Of a DNA stretch of 64,000 bases, positions 17,375 to 27,100 are shown in pieces (positions within the stretch are counted from its first letter, which is position 1; the number at the start of each line of letters is the position of its first letter). The translations under genes and the position numbers were made by a program. Source of the stretch: Pseudomonas sp. AL03 (GTDB taxonomy: Bacteria > Pseudomonadota > Gammaproteobacteria > Pseudomonadales > Pseudomonadaceae); NCBI RefSeq assembly GCF_029960815.1, contig NZ_JASBRE010000010.1, forward strand, positions 111,927 through 175,926, read 5' to 3'. Below the pieces are notes generated by a model. The model had not been told where the DNA came from. It worked only from the letters and a program-made list of their open reading frames with translations, and ran no database searches.

Positions 17375-18028
17375 ATGACCGCTCGCACACTCAATCTCGA
17401 CGATTCCCTGTATCGATACCTGCTCGATGTTTCCCTGCGCGAAACGGCGCTGCTCAAGCGTCTGCGTGACGAAACCCAGGCGCTGTCCATGGCGCGCTGG
17501 CAAGTGGCGCCGGAGCAGGGTCAGTTTCTTGCGCTACTGGTGAAACTCACCGGCGCCAAGCGTCTGCTGGAGGTCGGCACCTTCACCGGTTACAGCGCCT
17601 TGTGCATGGCGGCTGCATTACCGGATGACGGCTCGCTGATCTGCTGCGACATTCCTGGCGACTACAATGCCACCGCACGCCGTTACTGGCAGGAGGCGGG
17701 GTTAACCGGACGAATAGACCTACGCTTGGCACCTGCGCTGGAAACCCTGGCTCAGCTGGATCAACAAGAGCCGTTCGACCTGATCTTCATTGATGCCGAC
17801 AAAGCCAACTATCCACGCTATCTGGAGCACGCCCTGCGTCTGCTGCGTGTCGGCGGTCTGGCGGTGTTTGATAACACGCTGTGGAGCGGACGGGTGCTTG
17901 AGGACAATCCCGAGAGCGAAGACACCCGAGCCATCCAGGCACTCAATCGCGCCTTGAAAGATGACTCGCGTGTGGATCTGTCATTGTTGCCGTTGGGCGA
18001 TGGATTGACCCTGTGCCGCAAGCGCTAA
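17375..18028 (+). CDS. SAM-dependent O-methyltransferase (class I, CCoAOMT-like)
   Basis: 217 residues. The Rossmann SAM site LLEVGTFTGYSALCMA and the metal-binding region FIDADKANYPRYLEHAL with FDNTLWSGRV match the caffeoyl-CoA/catechol O-methyltransferase group (Methyltransf_3). The substrate is unknown. I choose the ATG at 17375 (MTARTLNLDD), preceded by AGAGG, over 17360. It faces the PQQ-type dehydrogenase gene with only four bases between the stops. Confidence 0.87.
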   Translation: MTARTLNLDDSLYRYLLDVSLRETALLKRLRDETQALSMARWQVAPEQGQFLALLVKLTGAKRLLEVGTFTGYSALCMAAALPDDGSLICCDIPGDYNATARRYWQEAGLTGRIDLRLAPALETLAQLDQQEPFDLIFIDADKANYPRYLEHALRLLRVGGLAVFDNTLWSGRVLEDNPESEDTRAIQALNRALKDDSRVDLSLLPLGDGLTLCRKR

Positions 18029-18032
18029 GCGC

Positions 18033-19346
18033 TTACTTGGCCGCCGACACGCGCCACACCTTGTTCCCCACGTCATCCGCCACCAACAAATCACCCTGCT
18101 GATCAATCACCACGCCTACCGGACGGCCCATGGCTTTTTCCTCGTCATTGAGGAAGCCGGTGAGCACATCAACCGGCTGCCCGACCGGTTTCCCTGCGCT
18201 GAACGGTACGAAAATCACTTTGTAGCCACTGTGCGGTTTACGATTCCACGAGCCATGCTGGCCGACGAATGCGCCTTCCTTGAATTGCGCCGGCAGCGTG
18301 TTGCCTTCAGCGAACGTCAGGCCCAGCGATGCGGTATGCGGGCCGACCGCGTAGTCCGGAGCAATGGCCTTGGCCACGAGGTCGGGGTTTTGCGGCTCGA
18401 CGCGAATGTCGACGTGCTGGCCGTAATAACTGTAAGGCCAGCCGTAGAACCCGCCGTCTTTCACTGAAGTGATGTAGTCCGGCACCAGGTCGCTGCCGAT
18501 TTCGTCGCGCTCGTTGACCGCCGTCCACAGTGCGCCGCTCCGAGGTTCCCAGGCCAGGCCGTTTGGATTACGAATTCCCGAGGCGAAGATCCGATGGTTG
18601 CCGGTGGTGCGATCCACTTCCCAGATCGCCGCGCGACCTTCTTCCTTGTCCATGCCGTTTTCGGCGACGTTGCTGTTGGAGCCCACCGTGACGTACAACT
18701 TGCTGCCGTCCTTGCTGGCGATGACGTTTTTGGTCCAGTGGTGATTGAGCGTACCGCCTGGCAGGTCGATCACCTTCATCGGCTGTGACTTGATCGCCGT
18801 CTCGCCGTTTTCATAGTGGAAGCGCAGCAAGCGGTCCGTATCGGCGACGTACAGGTCATTGCCGACCAGGGTCATGCCGAAGGGCGAGTTGAGCTTTTCC
18901 AAAAACACAGTGCGGGTTTCGGCAATGCCGTCGTGATCCTTGTCCCGCAGCAGCGTGATGCGGTTCGGGCTCGGTACTTTGGCGCCCGCACGGCCCATGA
19001 CTTTGCCCATGACCCAGCCACGAATGCCTTTGCCGTCATCGGGTTTGGGCGGTGCATTGGTTTCGGCGACCAGCACGTCGCCGTTGGGCAACACGTAGAG
19101 CCAGCGCGGGTGATCGAGACCTTCAGCAAAGGCTGCCACTTGAGTTCCTGTCGCGGCGATGGGTTTCGCGCCGACCGGCCAGCCGATCGCCGGGGCGATG
19201 TTCACCGTCGGGATCAGGGTTTTGTTTGGTTCTGGCAGCTTGGGCGAGGGGCCGGTGCCGTCGGAGATTTGCAGCCTGGAGGTTTCACCACAGGCGGCAA
19301 GCCCTCCGGCGAGCACGATGACGAGAGCGAGCTGAGGCTTGCGCAT
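18033..19346 (-). CDS. PQQ-dependent sugar (sorbosone) dehydrogenase-like lipoprotein
   Basis: 437 residues with an N-terminal lipobox ([19 protein letters not shown], Cys19) and a six-bladed beta-propeller of the soluble glucose/sorbosone dehydrogenase family ([70 protein letters not shown]). Members oxidise aldose sugars with PQQ; binding here is inferred from family only. It is an envelope protein by its signal. Stands alone on the minus strand. Confidence 0.85.
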   Translation of the reverse strand: MRKPQLALVIVLAGGLAACGETSRLQISDGTGPSPKLPEPNKTLIPTVNIAPAIGWPVGAKPIAATGTQVAAFAEGLDHPRWLYVLPNGDVLVAETNAPPKPDDGKGIRGWVMGKVMGRAGAKVPSPNRITLLRDKDHDGIAETRTVFLEKLNSPFGMTLVGNDLYVADTDRLLRFHYENGETAIKSQPMKVIDLPGGTLNHHWTKNVIASKDGSKLYVTVGSNSNVAENGMDKEEGRAAIWEVDRTTGNHRIFASGIRNPNGLAWEPRSGALWTAVNERDEIGSDLVPDYITSVKDGGFYGWPYSYYGQHVDIRVEPQNPDLVAKAIAPDYAVGPHTASLGLTFAEGNTLPAQFKEGAFVGQHGSWNRKPHSGYKVIFVPFSAGKPVGQPVDVLTGFLNDEEKAMGRPVGVVIDQQGDLLVADDVGNKVWRVSAAK

Positions 19347-19414
19347 GCTGATCTTCCCTATGAATGCATTGACCTAATCAATAGAGAAGCGCAGGTGCGC
19401 GATGGTTCAACCGT

Positions 19415-19999
19415 TCAGCCGCGGGCTTCCTTGAGCAGCACGGCAATGCCGGGGTGATAGTTGCCGGTTTCGTTGCGCAACTTGCGATAGGCGTAGGGGA
19501 AATACCAGGCCACCGCGCAGGTGTGTTCCTTTTGCAGGTCGTCGACCATGTCCTGGAGTTCTTCCGGGGTAGCGCTTTGTTGGGCCTTTTGTGGCGCAAC
19601 GAACAGGCAGCCGAGTTTCAGGTCGCTGGCGTAGCTGATGCGCTTGGCGTCGCTGGTGATGTCCTGCAATGCTTGAGTCAGGTTCAGGCTGTTCACGCGT
19701 GGCCAGCGCTGGGTCGCCTGAAGGTAAGCGCGTTCTTCGCGGGTCGCGATAAACAGATCGGCGCGGCCATTGCGTTCGCCTTCTTCGGTCTGTTTACGGG
19801 TCGGTGTTTGCTGCAGCGTCACCATTTCCGCCATCCACGCAGCGGCGGACAGCAGGCTCAGGTTGGCTTTTTCGTCGAACCAGTAAGGCGTGTCGTTATC
19901 GCCGCGCACGGCGTTGTAGCGGTCGATACAGTCAAACCAGCGTTCCAGCACCGGGCGCAGGAATTCCAGCTTCGGATTGCTGATGATCATGCCTTGCAT
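19415..19999 (-). CDS. Conserved protein of unknown function
   Basis: 194 residues, soluble, beginning MQGMIISNPKLEFLRPVLERWFDCIDRYN; no signal peptide or membrane segment. The ATG at 19999 follows AGGTGAG by four bases; extension to 20068 runs into the leader. I recognise no domain. It is divergent from the cobalamin operon, whose riboswitch promoter lies in the shared 470-base gap, but nothing ties it to B12. Confidence 0.6.
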   Translation of the reverse strand: MQGMIISNPKLEFLRPVLERWFDCIDRYNAVRGDNDTPYWFDEKANLSLLSAAAWMAEMVTLQQTPTRKQTEEGERNGRADLFIATREERAYLQATQRWPRVNSLNLTQALQDITSDAKRISYASDLKLGCLFVAPQKAQQSATPEELQDMVDDLQKEHTCAVAWYFPYAYRKLRNETGNYHPGIAVLLKEARG

Positions 20000-20127
20000 G
20001 TGGCTCACCTTTGTTATTGTGTTGTGAGAGTGTGGCTCTTTGATATCACTGCTGGAAGTGTGGCACAAGATTGGCGTCAGATAATTGATCGACGGCAGTT
20101 ATTCGCTCGCAGGCCACCCGTCTTCAA

Positions 20128-20156
20128 TTGACGCTCCATCCCCAACCCTCTAACCT
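20128..20156 (+). promoter_or_regulatory. Sigma-70 promoter of the cobalamin operon
   Basis: TTGACG at 20128-20133, 17-base spacer, TAACCT at 20151-20156. Transcription would begin a few bases later, just at the predicted 5' end of the B12 aptamer. Confidence 0.6.
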
Positions 20157-20159
20157 TCG

Positions 20160-20414
20160 CGGCTTGTTTCAGGTGCTCTGTGACTGCGGTCGACAGAGTG
20201 AAACAGGGAAGCCGGTGAGTGAATCTCTTCAAGTGAAGAATGATCACGATCCCGGCGCTGCCCCCGCAACGGTAAATAAGTGAAGGCTGCGCCTTGAGCC
20301 ACTGTGTCGACTGTCGACATGGGAAGGCGCGCAGTCAGGCGAATCGCCGCTCATGAGCCCGGAGACCGGCCTGATCCATCCAGCGGCATCACGGTGGGCG
20401 ATGCCAGGCTTTTT
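20160..20414 (+). promoter_or_regulatory. Cobalamin (B12) riboswitch with terminator platform
   Basis: The order of conserved B12 aptamer elements is present: aacagggaagccggtgag (20201-20218), ctgcccccgcaacggtaa (around 20260-20277), the B12 box gccactg (around 20297), gggaaggcg, and the closing block catgagcccggagaccggcct up to about 20373. A hairpin ggcatc (20385-20390) with gatgcc (20400-20405) followed by a T run (20410-20414) looks like the expression platform. It would shut off the cob operon when adenosylcobalamin is plentiful. The extended frame upstream of cobO runs through this RNA and is not coding. Confidence 0.93.
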
Positions 20415-20469
20415 GCCGTCTATTCTTGTGCCTGCCCGCCGTTATCCAGCCTCAACGGAGAGCTCCCCC

Positions 20470-21081
20470 ATGACTGATACCCCCGATCGTGACGAACGTC
20501 ATCTGGCGCGCATGCTGCGCAAAAAAGCCGTGATCGACGAACGCATCGCCAACTCCCCGAATGAATGCGGCCTGCTGCTGGTGCTGACCGGCAACGGCAA
20601 AGGCAAAAGCAGTTCGGCCTTCGGCATGCTCGCCCGGTCCATGGGCCACGGCATGCAGTGTGGCGTGGTGCAGTTCATCAAGGGGCGCAACAGCACCGGC
20701 GAAGAACTGTTTTTCCGGCGCTTCCCGGAACAGGTGCGTTTTCATGTGATGGGCGAGGGCTTCACCTGGGAAACCCAGGATCGCCAGCGTGATATCGCCG
20801 CTGCTGAAGCCGCCTGGGCGGTGTCCCGCGAATTGCTGCGTGATCCGTCGATTGGCCTGGTGGTGCTGGATGAGTTGAACATTGCGCTCAAGCACGGTTA
20901 CCTCGATCTGGATCAGGTGCTCAGCGATTTGCAGGCGCGTCCGCCGATGCAGCATGTGGTGGTCACCGGTCGCGGCGCCAAGCCGGAGATGATCGAACTG
21001 GCCGACACGGTCACCGAAATGGGCGTGATCAAACATGCGTTCCAGGCCGGGATCAAAGCGCAAAAAGGCGTCGAGCTGTGA
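20470..21081 (+). CDS. cobO: Corrinoid adenosyltransferase CobO (BtuR type)
   Basis: 203 residues; transfers the adenosyl group of ATP to the cobalt of cob(I)yrinate a,c-diamide. The P-loop GNGKGKSS (41-48) and the BtuR/CobO body (GVVQFIKGRNSTGEE, VVLDELNIALKHGYL, VTGRGA) are clear. Start at 20470 (MTDTPDRDER), seven bases after a GGAGAG sequence. First gene of the riboswitch-controlled cobalamin operon. Confidence 0.96.
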   Translation: MTDTPDRDERHLARMLRKKAVIDERIANSPNECGLLLVLTGNGKGKSSSAFGMLARSMGHGMQCGVVQFIKGRNSTGEELFFRRFPEQVRFHVMGEGFTWETQDRQRDIAAAEAAWAVSRELLRDPSIGLVVLDELNIALKHGYLDLDQVLSDLQARPPMQHVVVTGRGAKPEMIELADTVTEMGVIKHAFQAGIKAQKGVEL

Positions 21082-21091
21082 ATACTACTTT

Positions 21092-22429
21092 ATGAAAATC
21101 AGTCGTCACTGCCCGGCGGTGCTGATTGCCGCGCCGGCCTCCGGTCAGGGCAAGACCACCGTCACCGCCGCGCTGGCCCGTTTGCATCGCAATCAGGGGC
21201 GCAAGGTTCGCGTGTTCAAGTGCGGCCCGGACTTTCTCGACCCGATGATTCTCGAGCGCGCCAGCGGTGCGCCGGTGTATCAACTGGACATGTGGATGGT
21301 CGGCGAGCAGGAAAGTCGTCGTCTGTTGTGGGAAGCCGCCGGCGAAGCCGACCTGATCCTCATCGAAGGCGTCATGGGGCTGTTTGACGGTACGCCGTCC
21401 AGCGCTGATCTGGCGCGGCATTTCGGTGTGCCGGTGCTGGGTGTGATCGACGGCACCGCCATGGCCCAGACCTTTGGCGCACTGGCGTTGGGGCTGGCGC
21501 GTTATCAGCCGGATTTGCCGTTTGCCGGTGTGCTCGCCAACCGCGTCGGCACCTTGCGTCATGCGCAATTGCTCGAAGGCAGCCTGACCGAAGGCTTGCG
21601 CTGGTACGGCGCCTTGTCCCGGGAAACCGGGATCGAATTGCCGAGTCGACACCTCGGGCTGGTTCAGGCCAGTGAGTTGAACGATCTCGATCTGCGCCTC
21701 GATGCAGCGGCCGATGCACTGGCCAGCAGTTGCGAGGTCGAGCTGCCACCGGCGGTGGAATTCGCAGCCCCTGATGTGATCGCTGCCGAGCCGTTGCTGG
21801 CCGGTGTGCGAATTGCCGTGGCCCGAGATGAAGCGTTTGCCTTCACCTACGGCGCAAGCCTGGATCTGCTGCGCGCCATGGGCGCCGAATTGCTGTTTTT
21901 CTCGCCGATCCGTGACGCGCAATTGCCGGAAGCGGACAGCCTCTATCTGCCTGGCGGTTATCCCGAATTGCACCATGTGGCGCTGTCACAGAACACCACA
22001 ATGCTGAGCGCAATCCGAGCTCACCATGCGGCGGGTAAACCGTTGTTGGCCGAATGTGGCGGCATGCTTTATTTGCTTGATTCGTTGACCGATGTCGAGG
22101 GCACTCGCGCGGAATTAGTCGGCCTGCTGGCAGGGGACGCGGTGATGCAAAAGCGTCTGGCTGCGTTGGCGTTGCAGGCGGTCGAGTTGCCCGAAGGCTT
22201 ATTACGCGGCCACACCTATCACCACTCGTTGACCAGCACCGAGTTGGAGCCGATTGCCCGGGGCTTGAGCCCTAACGGCGGGCGCGGGGCGGAGGCGGTT
22301 TATCGTCAGGGGCGGATGACCGCCTCTTATGTGCACTTCTATTTCCCGTCCAATCCATCGGCGGTTGCCGCGCTATTTGCGCCTGACCAAAACCCTGTGG
22401 GAGCGGGCTTGCCCGCGAAGCGGCCATGA
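21092..22429 (+). CDS. cobB: Cobyrinate a,c-diamide synthase CobB
   Basis: 445 residues; glutamine- and ATP-dependent amidation of cobyrinate. The N-terminal P-loop (LIAAPASGQGKTTVTAALARL) and the C-terminal class I-like glutamine amidotransferase with the nucleophile Cys at about 322 (LLAECGGMLYLLDSLTDVEGTRAE) are intact. Start MKISRHCPAV at 21092. The last codons ([11 protein letters not shown]) are a REP element (22395-22425) used as coding sequence, so the C-terminus differs from the ancestral one. It overlaps bluB by four bases. Confidence 0.95.
   Translation: MKISRHCPAVLIAAPASGQGKTTVTAALARLHRNQGRKVRVFKCGPDFLDPMILERASGAPVYQLDMWMVGEQESRRLLWEAAGEADLILIEGVMGLFDGTPSSADLARHFGVPVLGVIDGTAMAQTFGALALGLARYQPDLPFAGVLANRVGTLRHAQLLEGSLTEGLRWYGALSRETGIELPSRHLGLVQASELNDLDLRLDAAADALASSCEVELPPAVEFAAPDVIAAEPLLAGVRIAVARDEAFAFTYGASLDLLRAMGAELLFFSPIRDAQLPEADSLYLPGGYPELHHVALSQNTTMLSAIRAHHAAGKPLLAECGGMLYLLDSLTDVEGTRAELVGLLAGDAVMQKRLAALALQAVELPEGLLRGHTYHHSLTSTELEPIARGLSPNGGRGAEAVYRQGRMTASYVHFYFPSNPSAVAALFAPDQNPVGAGLPAKRP
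22395..22425 (+). repeat. REP half-element inside the 3' end of cobB
   Basis: ctgtgggagcgggcttgccc followed by gcgaagcggcc is the same REP core found in the intergenic pairs at 26476, 40935 and 52614. Here it is translated as [11 protein letters not shown] and runs into the cobB stop / bluB start. Confidence 0.8.
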
Positions 22430-23076
22430 CTGACAACGCCTTCTCCGAAGCCGAACGCGCAGCGGTCTACCGAGCCATCGGCGAACGCCGCGACATGCGC
22501 CATTTCAGCGGCGGCACGGTCGAGCCCGCGTTACTGCGGCGCCTGCTCGAAGCTGCGCATCAGGCACCGAGTGTCGGCCTGATGCAGCCCTGGCGGTTCA
22601 TCCGCATCAGCGATCGAGCCCTGCGCGGCAAGATCCAGTTACTGGTGGAAGAAGAACGCATCCGCACCGCCGAAGCCCTTGGCGAGCGCACCGACGAATT
22701 CATGAAGCTGAAAGTCGAAGGCATCAACGACTGCGCCGAGGTGCTGGTCGCCGCGCTGATGGACGATCGTGAGCGCCATATTTTCGGCCGTCGCACTTTG
22801 CCGGAAATGGACATGGCCTCGTTGTCCTGCGCGATCCAGAACCTCTGGCTGGCCTCCCGCGCCGAAGGGCTGGGCATGGGCTGGGTGTCGCTGTTCGAGC
22901 CGCAAGCCCTGGCGGACCTGCTGGGTTTGCCGGCCGGCGCCAAGCCCTTGGCCGTGCTTTGCCTGGGGCCGGTCAAGGCGTTCTATCCAGCGCCGATGCT
23001 GGTACTCGAAGGCTGGGCGCAGGCGCGTCCGCTCAGTGAGATGCTGTATGAAAACTATTGGGGAGTGAGTCAATGA
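22426..23076 (+). CDS. bluB: 5,6-dimethylbenzimidazole synthase BluB
   Basis: 216-residue nitroreductase-fold flavoenzyme that fragments FMNH2 with oxygen to make DMB, the lower ligand of B12. The opening [18 protein letters not shown] and the middle [15 protein letters not shown] and [27 protein letters not shown] are typical of BluB rather than of classical nitroreductases. Starts in a four-base overlap with cobB. Aerobic DMB synthesis fits an aerobic pseudomonad. Confidence 0.93.
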   Translation: MTDNAFSEAERAAVYRAIGERRDMRHFSGGTVEPALLRRLLEAAHQAPSVGLMQPWRFIRISDRALRGKIQLLVEEERIRTAEALGERTDEFMKLKVEGINDCAEVLVAALMDDRERHIFGRRTLPEMDMASLSCAIQNLWLASRAEGLGMGWVSLFEPQALADLLGLPAGAKPLAVLCLGPVKAFYPAPMLVLEGWAQARPLSEMLYENYWGVSQ

Positions 23077-23981
23077 GTGTGGCGTTGTTGAGTGTCGCCG
23101 CGGTTGCGCTGGATGCGCTGCTGGGTGAACCCAAACGCTGGCATCCGCTGGTGGCGTTCGGCCGTTTTGCCGATCGCATCGAGCAACGTTTCAACTCCGG
23201 CGGTCGCGGCTGGCGCAGTCATGGCGTCACTGCCTGGGTGATCGCGGTGTTGCCGCTGACGTTGCTGGCCACGGCGTTTTCCTGGGCGCCTTATGTCGGT
23301 TGGCTGGTCGAGATTCTGGCGCTGTACTGCGCCCTCGGCCTGCGCAGCCTCGGTGAACACGTCGAGCCGGTGGCCAAGGCCCTGCGCAGCGATGATCTGG
23401 ACGAGGCGCGCAAGCGCGTGGGTTATCTGGTGAGTCGCCAGACCCGCGAACTGGATAAAACCGAAGTCGCCCGCGCCGCCACCGAATCGGTGCTGGAGAA
23501 CGGCAGCGACGCGGTGTTTGCCGCGTTGTTCTGGTTTGCCGTGGCCGGCGCGCCCGGTGTGGTGCTCTACCGTTTGAGCAACACCCTCGATGCGATGTGG
23601 GGTTACCGCAACGAACGCTTCGAACGTTTCGGCTGGGCGGCGGCAAAGATCGACGACGTCCTCAACTACATTCCTGCACGCCTGGTGGCGCTGACCTACG
23701 CGCTGCTGGGCAAAACCCGACTGGCGTTGAGATGCTGGCGCACCCAAGGCCCGACCTGGGACAGCCCGAATGCTGGCCCGGTGATGGCGGCCGGTGCCGG
23801 TGCGCTCGGCGTCGAGTTGGGCGGGGCGGCGATTTATCACGGTGAATTGCATCAGCGTCCACAACTGGGCGAAGGCGTGCCGGCGGACGCCGACTCCATC
23901 GACCGTGGCTGGCAATTGGTCCAGCGCGGGGTATGGTTATGGTTGCTGATCCTCTGCGTGGGGGCTGAATTCTATGCTTGA
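23073..23981 (+). CDS. cobD: Adenosylcobinamide-phosphate synthase CobD (CbiB)
   Basis: 302-residue polytopic membrane protein; attaches the aminopropanol (phosphate) arm to adenosylcobyric acid. Begins [30 protein letters not shown], and has the family block [44 protein letters not shown]. The ATG at 23073 overlaps the bluB stop and is preceded by GGGGAGTGAG; the annotation from 23058 would ignore that ribosome site. Confidence 0.95.
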   Translation: MSVALLSVAAVALDALLGEPKRWHPLVAFGRFADRIEQRFNSGGRGWRSHGVTAWVIAVLPLTLLATAFSWAPYVGWLVEILALYCALGLRSLGEHVEPVAKALRSDDLDEARKRVGYLVSRQTRELDKTEVARAATESVLENGSDAVFAALFWFAVAGAPGVVLYRLSNTLDAMWGYRNERFERFGWAAAKIDDVLNYIPARLVALTYALLGKTRLALRCWRTQGPTWDSPNAGPVMAAGAGALGVELGGAAIYHGELHQRPQLGEGVPADADSIDRGWQLVQRGVWLWLLILCVGAEFYA

Positions 23982-24966
23982 GCACGGTGGTCGGTTACGC
24001 AAGGCGGCGCTCGACTACGGCATCGCCGAAGCCGATTGGCTCGACCTGTCCAGCGGCCTGGCGCCCTGGCCGTTTCCGGTGCCGCAGATCCCGTTGCGGG
24101 CCTGGGCACGTTTGCCGGAAACCGATGACGGTCTGGAGCAGGCGGCCTGTGATTATTACGGTGCCGCTCAGGTGTTGCCCGTGGCCGGTTCGCAAATGGC
24201 GATCCAGTTGCTGCCGCGTTTACGCCGGGCGGGCAAGGTTGGCGTGCTCTCGCCGTGTTACGCCGAACACGCCGAAGCGTGGCGACGCAATGGCTACATC
24301 GTGCGTGAAGTGCTGGAGCAGGAAGTCGACTTCTACCTCGACAGCCTCGACGTGCTGGTGGTGGTCAATCCGAACAATCCTACGGGCCTGAGCCTGACAC
24401 CGAGTCGGCTGCTGGACTGGCACTCGCGGCTGGCCCAGCGCGGTGGCTGGCTGGTGGTGGACGAGGCGTTCATGGACAACACGCCGCCGCTGAGCCTGGC
24501 ACCTTTTGCCCATCAGGTCGGGTTGATCGTGTTGCGTTCCTTCGGCAAGTTTTTCGGTCTGGCCGGTGTGCGCCTGGGTTTCGTGCTGGCGGAGCGCAAG
24601 TTGCTCAAATTGCTGGCCGAGCAAGTGGGACCGTGGGCGGTCAGCGGGCCGACGCGGGTGCTGGGTCAAGCCTGTCTGCTGGATACCGAAGGGCATGCCC
24701 GGCAACGGGTTCGTGCTGAAGAGGCCAGTGAGCGTCTGGCGCTGCTGCTTGAACACCACGGCTTCAAACCCCAGGGCGGCTGCGCCTTGTTTCAATGGCT
24801 GATCACCGCCCGCGCCGAAGCACTGCATGAGTTCATGGCCCGGCGCGGCATTCTGCTGCGGTTGTTCACGCACAACAGCAGCCTGCGTTTCGGTTTGCCC
24901 GCCGATGAAGCCGACTGGACACGTCTCGCGCAAGCGTTCGAAGCCTACGCTAGGGAAACCCAATGA
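23974..24966 (+). CDS. cobC: Threonine-phosphate decarboxylase CobC
   Basis: 330-residue class I/II aminotransferase-fold PLP enzyme that makes (R)-1-aminopropan-2-ol phosphate for the cobalamin linker. It has [20 protein letters not shown] and the PLP lysine in [16 protein letters not shown]. Its position between cbiB-type cobD and cobQ separates it from the closely related histidinol-phosphate aminotransferase (hisC at 58020). Overlaps cobD by eight bases. Confidence 0.93.
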   Translation: MLEHGGRLRKAALDYGIAEADWLDLSSGLAPWPFPVPQIPLRAWARLPETDDGLEQAACDYYGAAQVLPVAGSQMAIQLLPRLRRAGKVGVLSPCYAEHAEAWRRNGYIVREVLEQEVDFYLDSLDVLVVVNPNNPTGLSLTPSRLLDWHSRLAQRGGWLVVDEAFMDNTPPLSLAPFAHQVGLIVLRSFGKFFGLAGVRLGFVLAERKLLKLLAEQVGPWAVSGPTRVLGQACLLDTEGHARQRVRAEEASERLALLLEHHGFKPQGGCALFQWLITARAEALHEFMARRGILLRLFTHNSSLRFGLPADEADWTRLAQAFEAYARETQ

Positions 24967-26456
24967 CTACGTTGAAGGTGCAAGGCGCCACATTAATGGT
25001 GCAAGGCGCCACATTAATGGTGCAAGGCACCACGTCCGACGCCGGTAAAAGCACGCTGGTGACGGCGTTGTGCCGCTGGGTCACGCGTCAGGGCGTGAGC
25101 GTGGTGCCATTCAAACCGCAGAACATGGCGCTCAACAGTGCCGTGACCGCCGACGGTGGCGAGATCGGTCGCGCGCAAGCGGTGCAGGCTCAGGCGGCCA
25201 ACCTTGAGCCGCACACCGACATGAATCCGGTGCTGCTCAAACCCAACAGCGATACCGGCGCCCAAGTGATCATCCATGGTCGTGCGGTCACGACAATGAA
25301 CGCCGTTGCCTATCACGACTACAAAACCATCGCCATGCAAGCGGTGCTGGCCTCCCATGAACGGCTGAGCGCGGCGTATCCGGTGGTCATGGTCGAAGGC
25401 GCGGGCTCGCCGGCCGAGATCAATCTGCGCGCGGGCGACATCGCCAACATGGGCTTTGCCGAGGCGGTGGATTGCCCGGTGGTGCTGATCGCCGACATCA
25501 ATCGCGGCGGGGTTTTCGCCCATCTGGTGGGCACCCTGGAACTGTTGTCGCCCAGCGAGCAGGCGCGGGTCAAAGGTTTCATCATCAACCGTTTTCGCGG
25601 CGACATTGCGTTGCTGCAACCGGGTCTCGACTGGCTGGAAGCGCGCACCGGCAAACCGGTGATCGGCGTGCTGCCTTACGTGATGGACCTGCACCTGGAA
25701 GCCGAGGACGGCATCGACCAGCGCCAGACCGACAAGGCCGACCAGGTGCTGAAAGTGCTGGTGCCGGTACTGCCGCGCATCAGCAACCACACCGACTTTG
25801 ATCCGCTGCGCTTGCACCCGCAGGTGGATCTGCAATTCATCGGCCCCGGCCAGGCGATTCCACCGGCCGACCTGATGATTCTCCCTGGCTCTAAAAGCGT
25901 GCGCAGCGACCTCGCGTATCTGCGGGCCAATGGCTGGGACACGGCGATCAGTCGTCATCTGCGTTATGGCGGCAAAGTGCTGGGCATTTGCGGTGGTCTG
26001 CAAATGCTCGGTGAACAGGTACACGATCCGCTGGGCCTCGAAGGCGCACCGGGTTCCAGCGCCGGTCTGGGTTTGCTGGCGTTCGAAACCCAGCTAGAAG
26101 AAGAGAAGCAACTGCGCAATGTGCGCGGGCGTCTGGTGCTGGAAGACGCGCCGGTCAGCGGCTATGAAATTCATGCCGGCGTGACCACCGGGCCGGCGTT
26201 GGAAAACGCCGCGGTGCAACTGGACGACGGTCGCTGCGACGGTGCGCAAAGCGAGGACGGGCAGATTTTCGGCACCTATCTGCATGGGCTGTTTGAATCG
26301 CCTGCAGCGTGCAGTGCGCTGTTGCGCTGGGCAGGTTTGCAGGCGGTGCAGGACGTGGATTATCACGCGTTGCGTGAGCGCGATATCGAGCGGCTGGCGG
26401 ATCTGGTGGAGAAGCATCTGGATACCTCGCTGCTGCGTCAGCTCTGTGGGTTTTGA
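24963..26456 (+). CDS. cobQ: Cobyric acid synthase CobQ, with N-terminal tandem repeat
   Basis: 497 residues; four glutamine-dependent amidations of adenosylcobyrinate a,c-diamide. P-loop [18 protein letters not shown], the conserved [23 protein letters not shown], and the amidotransferase Cys in [10 protein letters not shown] are intact. The N-terminus reads MTTLK followed by VQGATLM twice and VQGTT, because of a 21-base tandem repeat (24978-25019); relatives usually begin [16 protein letters not shown] as far as I recall. Two extra in-frame ATGs created by the repeat could serve as starts. Confidence 0.95.
   Translation: MTTLKVQGATLMVQGATLMVQGTTSDAGKSTLVTALCRWVTRQGVSVVPFKPQNMALNSAVTADGGEIGRAQAVQAQAANLEPHTDMNPVLLKPNSDTGAQVIIHGRAVTTMNAVAYHDYKTIAMQAVLASHERLSAAYPVVMVEGAGSPAEINLRAGDIANMGFAEAVDCPVVLIADINRGGVFAHLVGTLELLSPSEQARVKGFIINRFRGDIALLQPGLDWLEARTGKPVIGVLPYVMDLHLEAEDGIDQRQTDKADQVLKVLVPVLPRISNHTDFDPLRLHPQVDLQFIGPGQAIPPADLMILPGSKSVRSDLAYLRANGWDTAISRHLRYGGKVLGICGGLQMLGEQVHDPLGLEGAPGSSAGLGLLAFETQLEEEKQLRNVRGRLVLEDAPVSGYEIHAGVTTGPALENAAVQLDDGRCDGAQSEDGQIFGTYLHGLFESPAACSALLRWAGLQAVQDVDYHALRERDIERLADLVEKHLDTSLLRQLCGF
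24978..25019 (+). repeat. 21-base tandem duplication at the start of cobQ
   Basis: Two exact copies of gtgcaaggcgccacattaat+g at 24978-24998 and 24999-25019, followed by a partial third copy (gtgcaaggc) that belongs to the original gene. Each unit adds VQGATLM in frame. Confidence 0.95.
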
Positions 26457-26475
26457 GGTGTTTTGAGGACGCCTT

Positions 26476-26537
26476 CGCGGGCAAGCCTCGCTTCTACAGG
26501 TACGGTGGGGTCCTTGTAGGAGCGAGGCTTGCCCGCG
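26476..26537. repeat. Paired inverted REP elements between cobQ and cobU
   Basis: cgcgggcaagcctcgcttct (from 26476) faces tagg-agcgaggcttgcccgcg (to 26537), two REP units in opposite orientation with about 20 bases between them. It is the only sizeable gap within the cob operon. Confidence 0.88.
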
Positions 26538-26578
26538 ATGAGGCCCGTCGCCACACCGCCAATTTGAAGGAATGAACC

Positions 26579-27100
26579 ATGCTGCAACTGATCCTCGGCG
26601 GCGCCCGTTCCGGCAAAAGTCGCCTGGCCGAAAAACTCGCCTCCGACAGCGCTCTGGCCGTGACTTACATCGCCACCAGTCAACCGCTCGACGGTGAAAT
26701 GAACGAGCGGGTCGCCCATCACCGCGCCCGTCGTCCGGCCGAATGGGCGTTGATCGAAGAGCCCGTGGCGCTCGCCCGCGTCCTGCGCGAAACCGCGAGC
26801 GCCGATCGGTGCCTGCTGGTGGATTGCCTGACGTTGTGGATGACCAATCTGCTGATGCTCGACGACACCGAGCGTCTGTCGGCCGAACGTGATGCGTTGC
26901 TGGACTGCCTGGCGTCGCTGCCGGGTGAAATCATTTTTGTCAGCAACGAGACCGGCATGGGTGTCGTGCCGCTGGGCGAATTGACCCGCCGCTATGTCGA
27001 TGAAGCCGGTTGGCTGCATCAAGCGTTGGCCGAGCGCTGTGAGCGAGTTGTCCTGACCGTCGCCGGCCTGCCCCTGACTTTGAAAGGAACTGCGTTATGA
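26579..27100 (+). CDS. cobU: Adenosylcobinamide kinase / guanylyltransferase CobU
   Basis: 173 residues; phosphorylates adenosylcobinamide and converts it to the GDP form. P-loop [16 protein letters not shown], the VAHHRARRP segment carrying the guanylylated His, and [11 protein letters not shown] are all present. Overlaps cobT by ATGA. It starts a tight cobU-cobT-phosphatase-cobS block downstream of the REP pair. Confidence 0.96.
   Translation: MLQLILGGARSGKSRLAEKLASDSALAVTYIATSQPLDGEMNERVAHHRARRPAEWALIEEPVALARVLRETASADRCLLVDCLTLWMTNLLMLDDTERLSAERDALLDCLASLPGEIIFVSNETGMGVVPLGELTRRYVDEAGWLHQALAERCERVVLTVAGLPLTLKGTAL

Noticed and set aside
20353..20469. Upstream extension of the cobO frame
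   Set aside because: It runs through the B12 riboswitch aptamer and its hairpin platform, which is RNA structure rather than protein code.
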